From Apostichopus japonicus (lineage: Eukaryota > Echinodermata > Holothuroidea > Aspidochirotida > Stichopodidae): a DNA stretch of 64,000 bases. The DNA lies in the NCBI RefSeq assembly GCF_037975245.1, contig NC_092573.1, forward strand, positions 21,483,265 to 21,547,264, written 5' to 3'. This document shows positions 22,648 to 33,632 of this stretch, in pieces. Each line of letters opens with the position of its first letter. The stretch's first letter is position 1. The position numbers were made by a program, and so were the translations under genes. Under the pieces are notes generated by a model. That model ran no database searches. It had not been told where the DNA came from and saw nothing but the letters and a program-made list of their open reading frames with translations.

Positions 22648-22688
22648 TAACCCTAACCCTCAATCCAACCCTAAACCTAACCCTAACC
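22648..22688. repeat. Degenerate telomere-like (CCCTAA)n tract
   Basis: About seven CCCTAA-type units (ccctaaccct, ccaaccctaa, cctaaccctaacc). This is the complement of TTAGGG, the telomere repeat of deuterostomes. Copies of actgcgcat flank it at 22629 and about 22720. Confidence 0.8.
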
Positions 22689-22974
22689 GGAAATAATTGT
22701 TACTCCTGGTCGTAAAAACTGCGCATGCGCAAAAGGGAATTATTGTTACGACTAGTCATAAGGCTAGCCACTTTGAAGGAAGAAGCGTGGAGGGGAATAT
22801 CAATCGCAGGATGAAAAATAATCATGTTTTAAAAGGATATGTCTTCATAAGTTATAAAACGCAAGTTGAGTGGAAACATTATGATTGGTTACATCTGTTG
22901 CATACTACGTCACAGGTATAACTTGTGATACAACGAAAAAATGCTGTCTATCACATTCATAGAAGGGGCAAAAA

Positions 22975-23180
22975 GATCGGAAGGGAGGCGGAGAGGAACA
23001 CAATTCGAACGACAATAGGTCATGTGAGGAAGCAAACCGCAACATCACTTCAAAAGAGCCTGATGAAAGTTTCCAACAAAAGAACATTTCTTATCACTTC
23101 CCCAATTTCTTAGACGGAATGACACAATTTAATAAACAACAGCCACAGGCTTTGCATTACAAACATGGGGAAATGGTGGA
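22975..23180. repeat. 3'-flank block of the LRAT-like locus, present in three copies
   Basis: The block from gaagggaggcggagaggaac to attacaaacatgggg recurs at about 28007-28215 and 29877-30090. Here it lies downstream of the intact LRAT-like gene (minus strand). In the other two places it abuts only gene stubs. Confidence 0.85.
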
Positions 23181-23434
23181 GGTAATTTTCATAAAATGAA
23201 AAAAGTAAACTTCTAAGTTTATGCAAGGAGGTTTAAGATTTGATATAAGAAGTTTTATGGGAGAGGGGGGGGCAGGTGGGTTGGATGGATCCGCCGCCCT
23301 GCTATCATATCCCGCTAGGTATCAAAGCCAAACCGTTTTGTCAGTCTAATTTGTCAACCTAGATGATGATGATCAGGAGGGTTGGCCATGTTTGCCTGCT
23401 AGTTTGGATTTTTTTGTATTAACCTGTTAGGAAT

Positions 23435-24661
23435 TTAAGCTATCATGGGTTGTCGCAGGAAATGGGAGATATTCGGCATTGAGGGACAATTGTTGTTGAA
23501 CCATTCTATGAAATAAGATATCAACCGGGGTAAAAACGTTTTACACACAACCAATAAAATGACACTAATGATAACCTCCAACAACAATGGAAAACTAGCA
23601 AAAAAAAGTGTTGTTCCAACACCGCCATATAATACTACTGTGAGCAAGCATTCAATACCTTTCGTCTGTAATTCTTGATTAAGAGCGTTCTTATTTTCAG
23701 GATTTTGCTTTCGAAGTTTGTTAATCTTCACATAAAGCTTTCCGAAAGAATATATCTCCGTAATGGCCACCACACCTAAACCAATTACCTCAAAATAACC
23801 TGCATTTTTGGTAAGAAACTGAAGAAGATTTTCCACTGTTTCAGCAGAAAGTTGAGCAGCACATTTTGGAGCGATAGCTTTCACGACATGTGCAATAGCT
23901 CTTCCACTTTTTTGACAGATCTTTAGTAACATTTCCTTTACTTTTGAGCATAACCAAGGCAATTGACACGAAGCAGCCACCCTAACAGAAAGAATGGTAA
24001 TTTGAATATGGGTGCAACCTCGCTTGCAATAAGTTGAAAAAGTTTCACAATTTTGGTTCAGCAGCCCATAATTTTCGCTGGAATCATTGATGACAAACAA
24101 ACGCACATACCCTGCTTGATTTTGAGGCAACCTTGAATTTGCTCTGGCTATTACAAGATCTGCAGGATTCGTATCCTCGTCGTCACTGGAGTATATAAAT
24201 TTCCACATTTCATTCAAACCGCTGCCTGACAAACGATCACGGCTTATAAGTGCCTTGCTACATCCACCGCCTCCCCAACTGATGACCACCAAACTCTCTG
24301 GTTCTACATTCTCTACGATAGCGTGATGCCAAATTACATAGCTCCTGCGGAAACCCACATGATCACCTCTTTGGATTGAGTCGAAGTTGTCGCCGGTAAT
24401 ACGCTCACGGTTTGGATCTGCTTGAAAATCAGGGTCAGTTTCGTATTCACTGGGGTTCTTGAAATATAAGCGATTGCCATCCACGGTTACGTCGCTTTCA
24501 GCTACATCGTTGGTGAAACGTTCGATCAAGTATTCCGAATTACATGATCGCTTCTTACAACAAATTCCCCAAAATTCATTCTGGCCGTACGGATTTACAA
24601 TTCTCCAAAAGTTCCTTGGGTTACTGTTGTGGCATCGACATTGACCAATCATCTCAGCCAT
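23435..24661 (-). CDS. LRAT-like (H/NCE box) membrane protein, single exon
   Basis: 408 codons plus TAA. The start is the ATG at 24661: the frame runs further up to a TTG at 24694, but a strong splice acceptor (tttcttttcag, just above 24699) suggests that the upstream part is 5'UTR after an intron. The LRAT/NlpC-P60-type core is visible as GDHV (99-102), HHAIV with probable catalytic His112, and NCETF with probable nucleophile Cys205. The third polar position, His in LRAT and PLAAT enzymes (VIH), is Ser here (VVISW). A Cys-rich N-terminus (C8, C10, C34, C35, C40) precedes it. Hydrophobic stretches at about 289-311 and 337-377 are likely membrane segments. Relatives are thiol acyltransferases or phospholipases on lipids; the substrate here is unknown. 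A TATA-like catataaat lies about 90 bp upstream. No break was seen, so the gene is probably expressed. Confidence 0.85.
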   Translation of the reverse strand: MAEMIGQCRCHNSNPRNFWRIVNPYGQNEFWGICCKKRSCNSEYLIERFTNDVAESDVTVDGNRLYFKNPSEYETDPDFQADPNRERITGDNFDSIQRGDHVGFRRSYVIWHHAIVENVEPESLVVISWGGGGCSKALISRDRLSGSGLNEMWKFIYSSDDEDTNPADLVIARANSRLPQNQAGYVRLFVINDSSENYGLLNQNCETFSTYCKRGCTHIQITILSVRVAASCQLPWLCSKVKEMLLKICQKSGRAIAHVVKAIAPKCAAQLSAETVENLLQFLTKNAGYFEVIGLGVVAITEIYSFGKLYVKINKLRKQNPENKNALNQELQTKGIECLLTVVLYGGVGTTLFFASFPLLLEVIISVILLVVCKTFLPRLISYFIEWFNNNCPSMPNISHFLRQPMIA

Positions 24662-25594
24662 ATTTGTGAGTATTTTCAGTTGTGAAATAGTCAAGGAAAC
24701 TGAAAAGAAATAGGCAAAAGTAGTCCAGGTAAGCCTACAACTATTCGGTACTTACAAGCTATCTGGCAAACAGAAACTACATTTATATGAGAAACATGTA
24801 GAGGGTCGACATAGGGTTAACTTGAAACTTCAACAAACATCAATGTGTTTAAGTTGTTTAACATGTTGCTAAGTGAAGAATCTCAGCAATGTTCCGTCAA
24901 GAAGTTATGTTTGTATATAAAGCTTGACAAGTCAACACATGTGTTGTCATTTTTAGTATCACATATCATCTCAACAATTGAACAATTTTGATAATATTTC
25001 AAGAACGTAACCTTACAAGTCAACAAACATCGTTAATTTGACTTAATTTTCAAGTCAAAACTCTTACACCAATGGCGTCAGGAACTATAAGCCCATGGGG
25101 TTTATTTACAAAATTGTGGAATTTAGCGGCAGATTCGTAGTACAAGCTTTATATTGACAAATCCGGGATTCCACATTTCTAGGTTTTAGGAGGTTGTACG
25201 GTAATTATGTATGCAAATATTGACATTTGGCTGGCGTTTTGGGGGTGGATTCCCACAAAACAATCCAATCAATACTTTGAAAATTCCTAGTGCTGGTTAG
25301 ATTCCATCTTTCAAATGATAACCTGCTTTCCAACATTGGTCCAGCTATCAGTGAGCTATATGACACTTCCTTTTACACCCCCCCCCCCGGCACTGCAAGG
25401 GATAGGCAAGGCTACACTGAAGGCAACATTAATTTATCGCCATTCACCTTGAGGCTCTTCTCAACTATTTGTTACTATTTTGCTCCTGAGAGCCATAGAG
25501 ACAAACTCGCCTGGAAAGCAGCTGACATCTGGTTGTGATTGAGTTACACACTGGTCGTATGCTGTGCCTGTAATGTTCAAACTATATTCCACAT
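24662..25594. other. Upstream region of the LRAT-like gene
   Basis: Probably contains the 5'UTR, an intron and the promoter on the minus strand. About 25155-25250 (aaaatccgggattccacatt and following) is a block that recurs at 28320-28405 and 30180-30265 in the decayed copies. Confidence 0.5.
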
Positions 25595-25956
25595 CAGTGG
25601 CGTAGGAAGGTACTTTTGAGTGGGGGGGCTGAAGACTGATGGCCGGCCTGGGGGAGGGGTCTAAGGGGAGGGGGTGTCCCCCTCCCCTTTGGAATTTTTT
25701 TGCATTTCCAGGTGGCCTCAGATGCAATTTGGTGCAATATAGCACACTTCAACACCCACTCCATTTTGTAAACTTAATTTTGTATTTTCACCTGGCCTTA
25801 GATGCAATTTGGTGCTCCAAATGAGATTTTTTTTCTCATTTGGAAATGAAAAAGGGGTTTTCTGACTTGCGAACCGGGGGGGCGGAATGATACTTCCGCC
25901 CCTCCACATTTTTCACTGGGGGGGGGGGCTGGCGCCCCCCGGTTCCTACGCCCTTG
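25595..25956. mobile_element. hAT MITE, 362 bp, 8-bp TSD
   Basis: Bounded by the 8-bp direct repeat TTCCACAT (25587-25594 and 25957-25964). The termini are cagtggcgtaggaagg and, reversed, caagggcgtaggaacc. Inside are an inverted G/C run (gggaggggg/ccccctccc) and a direct repeat of cagatgcaatttggtg-like DNA. It has no coding capacity. Related copies lie at 31194-31574 and 32822-33189. Confidence 0.95.
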
Positions 25957-25964
25957 TTCCACAT

Positions 25965-27072
25965 GTATCTTCTTCTTATCCCTTATACTCGACAATTTGA
26001 CTTTATCTTGACACCATGTAACTTCAATTAGGCAAACTCAAATGCCGTATTGAGTTATGTATACGTATACCCAAACAGTGAGGTCCAATTACCGATGCCT
26101 GCTTAATATTGTCAATGGTTTTATAATCCCATGTTATACCACCATCACCACAATTCTCCCTAAAAATCCCATGTTATACAATTCTCCCTAAGACCATCCG
26201 TCAAAATAGACATCATATTAACCATTTGTTAAACTAGGACAGTATCATAATAGAAAAAAGTTACGCGTTACAACCCGGGTATATCGATAACGATCCTAAA
26301 TAGTGAGTTCCGTCTCGGTAGAGGCAAAAACTAACCATGACTCTCTGACACAATTATTACTTTTATAAGTACAGAAGAAGTAGGTGTATCACTTACATTA
26401 GCCGGAGAACGGAAACGCATTCAATATTGTGTTGTTAGAGATCTATCCTATATATCTCCTCCTCAGATCGAATTTGGAATCAGTAATCAATGACACAATT
26501 GCGCAGCAACTCACCATCTCATGAGCTACGGAGCTGTGGCTTTTCCTTCTGCTGAAGTTTACTTTTATACCCATCTATTTTTGGCCATGTAGGTTTCGCA
26601 ACAGGGATATCCCCAGTGAGGTAATCTACGGGGATTTTATATTGTTATTATTCTATTTTATAGTTGCAAAATCCATAAGCCCTTGCGGGCTTCTCCCCCA
26701 TTTTTGGTCGCTTGAGCGTCGTAAAAATAACTGCTGATTATTATTTTAACTGATTATATTGAATAGGATATGACATTTAGCTGAAGGGATGACGTTTGTC
26801 TCAGACTATTAAATTCGTTTTACATTGTATGTGGCGCGATATATGATTCCACTTCCTTCAGTTCACGACCTGCGATTTTCTGTAGAATGTTATGTTATAG
26901 CAGTCATTACAAAGTTCAAGTTTAGACGAGCCATATACAGTTATATTAGTCATTGATAAAATACCATAAACTGTCATAAGCTTTCATGCAAAGTTGTTTC
27001 AGCTGCCTTTTCTGTTGATAATTAACTCAGTATAGTTATTGTATCCATGAACTTTAGAATGAACAAACTTAA
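25965..27072. repeat. Distal part of the LRAT-like duplication unit (unit 0)
   Basis: Two blocks recur in the decayed copies: about 26075-26640 (at 28440-28980 and 30300-30840) and about 26885-27072 (at 29345-29525 and 31812-31990). There is no coding frame. A TTAA-type element follows at its right edge. Confidence 0.8.
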
Positions 27073-27675
27073 AGCAGCATTTTGCGTTTGATCGCCGTTT
27101 TCTACTTTTTTGACATGTCCATCGATTTTTTTTTACATATATCAATCACAAAACAGCAAACTAAGATATTAGCCAAGTTTTTCCTGCCAATAACGTTAAT
27201 TGGTAGTAATTAAGGATATTTGCAGATAATGAGAAGAGTGTCCTTGACAAATTCCACAGTTAAAATTAATCGCATACAGTTCCGCCAAACCCACTAGTTT
27301 GAATTCAACCAATCAGAGATGCAGGTTTAGTTATGAGCCGTTGCTAAAAATAGATTCAAGACTTTGCGTTGGTACAACCAGGGAGATGTAATGGAACTCC
27401 CTGGTACAACTGCAATATGTACACAAATCAAGCATGGTGTTGTATTGGTCAATGACGTTCGTTGTGTTTAAATATTCATAATTATGGGCGAGGTTTATTG
27501 GGTTGTAACGGTAAATATCTTGCAGAAGAACAAAGTTGAAAGTTGCAAATTTTTCGACTTTTATGTCACCATGTAAAGTAAGATTTAAATAGATAAGCTA
27601 GTTATGTATGTCGTTATGGCATAGTGGAATCAGTGAGGTTGAGAAAAATCATAGAAAAGGACGCAAAATGCTGCT
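27073..27675. mobile_element. 603-bp TTAA-TSD MITE (piggyBac-like)
   Basis: Perfect 15-bp terminal inverted repeats, agcagcattttgcgt and acgcaaaatgctgct, are flanked on both sides by TTAA (27069-27072 and 27676-27679). The paralogous unit junction near 29520 reads aacttaagatcatgctg without the element, i.e. an exact empty site. There is no open frame of note. The TTAA target suggests piggyBac-type mobilisation, though the ends do not start with the common CCC. Confidence 0.92.
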
Positions 27676-27679
27676 TTAA

Positions 27680-29525
27680 GATCATGCTGTATTGGAATAA
27701 AATGATTAACTGCTCATATCCGGAGTTGTTTCATGTTTGGTAGACGTTGTACTATTAACGTAGAGAATACGGTCGATAGTCACTATGTAGTGTTTATCTC
27801 GCTAAAGACTATGGACGGAGGGCTGGTCTTATTCTTTCCTGATCGACTGAAAAATGATGAAGGGAGCGCCAAAACTCTTCCAATTGGTGCATTTTACTGG
27901 CCGTACTTTTCCCTCAACAGCCGAGTATTGTAACCACACCTGTGTTCCCCTACCACCACCCCCCCCCATGAGCAAATAGATACCCAAACTTGCATTAGGA
28001 AATTCCCGTAGGAAAGGGAGGCGGAGAGGAACACAATTCGAACGGCAATTGGTCATGTGACATAAATGTGACAAAGCACACCGCAACATCGCTTCAAAGA
28101 GTCTGATAAAAGTTTCCAACAAAAGAGCACTACTTATCACTTCCTCAATTTCTTAAAGGGAATGACACAATTAAAAACACAAATGCCAAAGGCTTTGCAT
28201 TACAAACATGGGAAAGGGCGGAATGCCATCCACGACGTTGCTTTCAGCTGCATTATTCGTGAAACCTTCTATCAAGTATTCCGAATTACATGATCGCCTC
28301 TCAGTCACAACAATTACAACAAAATCCGGGATTCCAAATTTCTAGGTTTTACGGTAATTATGTATGCAAGTATGGACATTTTGGCCGGCGTTTTAGGGCT
28401 GTAATATCGTAATGATCGGTGTACGTAATACATTAAAACAGTAAGGACCAACTACCGAGGCCTGCTCAGTATTGTCAATGTTTTTTTTTATAATCCCATG
28501 TTAAACCACCATCACCACAATTCTCCCTAAGCCATCTGTCAAAATAGACACAATGTTATTCGTCTGTTTAACTAGTACAGTATCTAGTAAAGTACATAAG
28601 AGTACAATACAGTCAAGTACAATAGAGTACAGTAAAACAGTCACGCGTTACAACCCGAGCATATCGATCACGATCCTAAATAGTGAGTCCCGTCTCGGTA
28701 GAAGCAAAGCTACCATGACTCTCTGACTCAATTATACTTTATAAAGTACATAAGAAGTAGGTGTATCACTTACATTAGCCGGAGAACGGAAACGCATTCA
28801 ATATTGTGTTGTTAGAGATCTATCCTATATAACTCCTCCACAGATCGAATTTGGAATCAGTAATCAATGACACAATTGCACAGCAGCTCACCAAATTTAC
28901 TCTTATTTGCCCATCTATTGTTGGCCATGTAGGTGAAAGGGATAACCCCAGTGGGGTTATCTATGGGGATTTTATTGGTGACATTTAAATACTGAGAAAA
29001 ATAAAAAATAATAAAAATGTGTTCCAAAGAGTAAAGGCAAATATAACACATAAAATATAAAGAAATGATGTCAGGTAATTGAAGAACTGGGTACCTCACT
29101 TGTTACCATTAACCAGTTTACACTGTTAATATCTCGTTTCATCCCAACTAACACAAAGAAGGGCCCAAGCACCGATGATACAGAGAGGTATACTAACAAT
29201 ATATGTCCTAATATTCCAGTCTATACACTACTTTCATATAAGAAATAGAAGCAAAAACGTTTAAGTTCATATATATGTATGCACGTTGCATTCGTAGTCA
29301 ACATTATGAATTTACCATTTTCAGACAAAAGACAACTAAGGCTAATGTTATAGCAGTCATTACAAAGTTCAAGTTTAGACGAGCCATATACAGTTATATT
29401 AGTCATTGATAAAATACCATAAACTGTTATCAGCTTTCAGGCAGTGTTGTTTCAGCTGCCTTTTCTGTTGATAATTAACTCAATGTAGTTATATTATCCA
29501 TTAACTTTAGAGTGAACAAACTTAA
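27680..29525. repeat. Decayed duplication unit 1 of the LRAT-like locus
   Basis: About 1.85 kb running from gatcatgctgtattggaata to gaacaaacttaa. It is followed directly by a second copy. It holds a segment absent from unit 0 (about 27700-28000), the 3'-flank block, an LRAT-like gene stub and the distal blocks. Confidence 0.88.
28223..28312 (-). pseudogene. LRAT-like gene stub 1
   Basis: Matches 24475-24560 of the intact gene, i.e. part of its N-terminal coding region, ending around ccgaattacatgatcgc. On either side it jumps directly to the gene's 3' flank and 5' upstream block. Two deletions therefore removed most of the frame, including both catalytic motifs. Confidence 0.82.
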
Positions 29526-30095
29526 GATCATGCTGTATTGGAATACGGTAAATGATTAACTGCTCATATCCGGAGTTGTTTCATGTTTGGTAGACGTTGT
29601 ACTATTAACGTAGAGAATACGGTCGATAGTCACAATGTAGTGTTTATCTCGCTAAAGACTATGGACGGAGGGCAGTGGTCTTATTCTTTCCTGATCGACT
29701 GAAAAATGTCCGACTGATGATGAAGGGAGCGCCAAAACCCTCCCAATTTGTGCATTTTACTGGCCGTACTTTTCCCTCAACAGCCGAGTATTGTAACCAC
29801 ACCTGTGTTTCCCTACCCCCCCCCCCCCCCCCCAATGAGCAATCCAGATAGATACCCAAACTTGCATTAGGAAATTCCCTTAGGAAAGGGAGGCGGAGAG
29901 GAACACAATTCGAACGGCAATTGGTCATGTGACTTTAATATGACAAAGCACACCGCAACATCGCTTCAAAAGAGTCTGATAAAAGTTTCCAACAAAAGAG
30001 CACTACTTATCACTTCCTCAATTTCTTAAAGGGAATGACACAATTTAAAACACAAATGCCAAAGGCTTTGCATTACAAACATGGGAAAGGGCGAA

Positions 30096-30175
30096 ATGCC
30101 ATCCCACGACGTTGCTTTCCGAGCTGCATTATTCGTGAAACCTTCTATCAAACATGATCGCCTCTCACAACAATT
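30096..30175 (-). pseudogene. LRAT-like gene stub 2
   Basis: The same fragment as stub 1 with additional small indels (catcccacgac, ctttccgagctg) and loss of the agtattccgaatt part. It has no coding capacity. Confidence 0.8.
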
Positions 30176-31193
30176 ACAACAAAATCCGGGATTCCAAATT
30201 TCTAGGTTTTACAGTAATTATGTATGCAAGTATGGACATTTTGGCCGGCGTTTTATGGCTGTAATATCGTAATGATCGGTGTACCTAATACATTGAAAAC
30301 AGTAAGGACCAATTACCGAGGCCTGTTCAGTATATAATTGTCAATGGTTGTTTATAATCCCAATTAAACCACCATCACCACAATTCTCCCTAAGCCATCT
30401 GTCAAAATAGATATCATGTTATTCGTCTGTTTAACTAGTACAGTATCTAGTAAAGTACATAAGAGTACAATACAGTCAAGTACAATAGAGTACAGTAAAA
30501 CAGTCACGCGTTACAACCCGAGCATATCGATCACGATCCTAAATAGTGAGTCCCGTCTCGGTAGAAGCAAAGCTACCATGACTCTCTGACTCAATTATAC
30601 TTTATAAAGTACATAAGAAGTAGGTGTATCACTTACATTAGCCGGAGAACGGAAACGCATTCAATATTGTGTTGTTAGAGATCTATCCTATATAACTCCT
30701 CCACAGATCGAATTTGGAATCAGTAATCAATGACACAATTGCACAGCAGCTCACCAAATTTACTCTTATTTGCCCATCTATTGCTGGCCATGTAGGTGAA
30801 AGGGATAACCCCAGTGGGGTTATCAATGGGGATTTTATTGGTGACAGTTAAATACTGAGAAAAATAAAAAATAATAAAAATATGTTCCAAAGAGTAAAGT
30901 CAAATATAACACATAAAATATAAAGAAATGATTTTAGGTAATTGAAGAACTGGGTACCTCACTTGTCACCATTAACCAGTAAACACATTAAATCGAAGAA
31001 ATAGTTTTATATCCCATATATACATATATAATATTAGGTAATGCTTTCCATTGGCAAATCTACACAGTTTATCATGGGGCACTTTTCGTCAGCAATATTT
31101 TAGACGTTCCAAAGAGTAAGCCAAATATAACACTAAAGAAATGATTTTAGGTAATTGAGGAACTGGTACCTCACTTGTCACCATTAACCAGTA

Positions 31194-31574
31194 CAGTGGC
31201 GTAGGAAGGTACTTTTGAGTGGGGGGGGGGGCTGAAGACTGATGGCCGGCCTGGGGGAGGGGTCTAAGGGGAGGGGGTGTCCCCCTCCCCTTTGGAATTA
31301 TTTGCATTTCCAGGTGGCCTCAGATGCAATTTGGTGCAATATAGCACACTTTAACACCCACTCCATTTTGTAAACTTAATTTTGTATTTTCACCTGGCCT
31401 TAGATGCAATTTGGTGCTCCAAATGAGATTTTTTTCTCATTTGGAAATGAAAAAGGGGTTTTCTGACTTGCGGAGAGGGGGGGGGGGGGGCGGAATGATA
31501 CTTCCGCCCCTCCACATTTTTCACTGGGGGGGGGGGGCTGGCGCCCCCCAGCCCCCCCGGTTCCTACCCCCTTG
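31194..31574. mobile_element. hAT MITE, 381 bp, 8-bp TSD
   Basis: Flanked by AACCAGTA at 31186-31193 and 31575-31582. The same termini and body as the MITE at 25595, with longer G runs. Unit 1 shows the unoccupied site (taaccagtttacactg near 29111). Confidence 0.95.
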
Positions 31575-32047
31575 AACCAGTATACACTGTTAATATCTTG
31601 TTTCATCCCAAATTACACAAAGAAGGGCCCAAGCACCGATGAAACAGAGAGGTATACTAACAATATATGTCCTAATATTCCAGTCTATACACTACTTTCA
31701 TATAAGAAATAGAAGCGAGAACGTTTAAGTTCATATAATGTTAGTGCACGTTGCATTCATAGTCAACATTATGAATTTACCATTTTCAGACAAAAGACAA
31801 CTAAGGCTAATGTTATAGCAGTCATTACAAAGTTCAAGTTTAGACGAGCCATATACAGTTATATTAGTCATTGATAAAATACCATAAACTGTCATAAGCT
31901 TTCATGCAAAGTTGTTTCAGCTGCCTTTTCTGTTGATAATTAACTCAGTATAGTTATTGTATCCATGAACTTAAGAGTGGAAAGACTTAAGATCATGCTG
32001 AACAGGCGCGTAACCAGGGGGGGCGTTGGGGGCGCGCGCCCCCCGGG

Positions 32048-32168
32048 TAAGGAAAAGAGGAGAGAAAAAAAGAGAAGAAAAAAGGGAAAAGGAGGGGGAA
32101 AAAAAGAAAAGGAGGAGAGGAAGGAAGGGAAAAGAAAAGAAAAAAGGAGAAAAGGAGGGAGTAGAAGA
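32048..32168. repeat. Polypurine (G/A) tract
   Basis: About 120 bp with almost only A and G on the plus strand inside the composite element. Open frames here are Lys/Glu/Arg artefacts. Confidence 0.9.
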
Positions 32169-32821
32169 TAGCCCAATACCTCGGGAAGAGAAAGAGGAAC
32201 AGTCATAGTTAAAGCGCTGATCCCTATTATATACACAGGGTAGCCAGTGACAGATCAAGGATTACGGAGGGGGTGTGCGCCTCACCCTACCCCTTACACC
32301 GACAACTCCATTTTTGACGTTTCCATTTTTCCTCTCTCACTAATGTATCTATATAAATACTATATATGGTCTATCATAACCCGTGTGAGTGTATGGACGC
32401 CTTAAGCAATTGTACAATTGTGCTATATGGAACCAACTGTGGCTGGTCTTGAACTCGACCGAGTCGTCGGGGAACATGTCGCATTTCGGGAAGGGGGCGA
32501 CCGCCCCCCCCCCGAGCAAATTTTCTTTATGACATCGCTAGTAATTTCAAAATAGACAATGCTTAGATGCAACTTACAAGGCCTGGGAAGTGTCATTTCC
32601 AGCGATCTGGGAGGCATTTTCGGCAAATTTTTTTATTGTACGCTTCGCGCCAACTCGTGGTGGCGCTTCGCTTAGATAGTTTGCCTACAGGCTTCGCCCC
32701 TCCCTTGGCAATTACTCGCTACACACCTGTTCGAATTTGTAAAGCAAAGAGCAGATATAACATAATATCAGTGAGCATTGAAATGCATGTTCCACGACTA
32801 ACATTAGTCTATGTGTGTAGT

Positions 32822-33189
32822 CAGTGGCGTAGGAAGGTACTTTTGAGTGGGGGGGCTGAAGACTGATGGCCGACCTGGGGGAGGGGTCAAAGGGGAGGGG
32901 GTGTCCCCCTCCCCTTTGGAATGTTTTGCATTTCCAGGTAGCCTCAGATGCAATTTGGTGCAATATAGCACACTTCAACACCCACTCCATTTTGTAAACT
33001 TAATTTTGTATTTTCACCAGGCCTTAGATGCAATTTGGTGCTCCAAATGAGATTTTTTTTCTCATTTGGAAATGAAAAGGGGTTTTCTGACTTGCGAAGC
33101 GGGGGGGGGGCGGAATGATACTTCCGCCCCTCCACATTTTTCACTGGGGGGGCTGGCGCCCCCCAGCCCCCCCGGTTCCTACGCCCTTG
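32822..33189. mobile_element. hAT MITE, 368 bp, nested, 8-bp TSD
   Basis: Same family as 25595 and 31194, flanked by TGTGTAGT (32814-32821 and 33190-33197). It lies inside the composite element. Confidence 0.93.
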
Positions 33190-33197
33190 TGTGTAGT

Positions 33198-33632
33198 TAA
33201 AGGCGTAGGAGCCCAATTGGATTTGGGGGCTGTAATAACTTGCCCGAAAAAAAAGCCAAAATTTTTCGCGCGCTTAGCGCGCGTTCAACATATCGATGCC
33301 AATATCATATAAGCAAGCATCGGTCATTACATTGCATGGCATCGTGTACCGCACGGTCCGTGAAAGTTGCACAGTATACCGCCGGATGCTAATGTAAACA
33401 ACCAAATGTCTTATGTAGATGCTTGGAGAAAAAGCATACAGATCCATTTATGTCAAAACTCTCTTTTACAGTAGTAATGTCGGCCAAGCTTAGAACTTTA
33501 ATTTAATTACCAAGGAGATCATTTTTAAGCTATACATTGCTATTTATTTTTCTTTCAGTAGGTGCCCGAAAATTTGGTTGCGGGGGGGGGGGGGGGCTGC
33601 AGCCCCCGCCTCCTACGGGACCTACGCCTATG
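33198..33632. mobile_element. Second hAT-like MITE in the same target site (435 bp)
   Basis: Termini taaaggcgtagg and, reversed, cataggcgtagg. It begins right after the right TSD of the previous MITE and is followed by a third TGTGTAGT (33633-33640). The interior differs from the other family (ttgcccgaaaaaaaagcc, gcgcgcttagcgcgcg, a long G run). Confidence 0.8.

Larger units (their letters stand above)
29526..31993. repeat. Decayed duplication unit 2 of the LRAT-like locus
   Basis: Near-identical in order to unit 1, with the same deletion endpoints. It carries a local duplication (30880-30980 and 31105-31193) and a hAT MITE at 31194. It is broken at its right end by the composite insertion 32001-34307. 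Confidence 0.88.

Noticed and set aside
22640-22700. Chromosome end
   Set aside because: The telomere-like tract is short, degenerate and internal, with unique sequence on both sides.
24662-24694. Upstream extension of the LRAT-like frame
   Set aside because: The extension starts at TTG, and the region just above it reads as a splice acceptor; the ATG at 24661 is the better start.
25290-25995. Several short frames over the hAT MITE
   Set aside because: They reflect G/C runs and the inverted structure of a non-coding MITE; the same frames recur in the other MITE copies.
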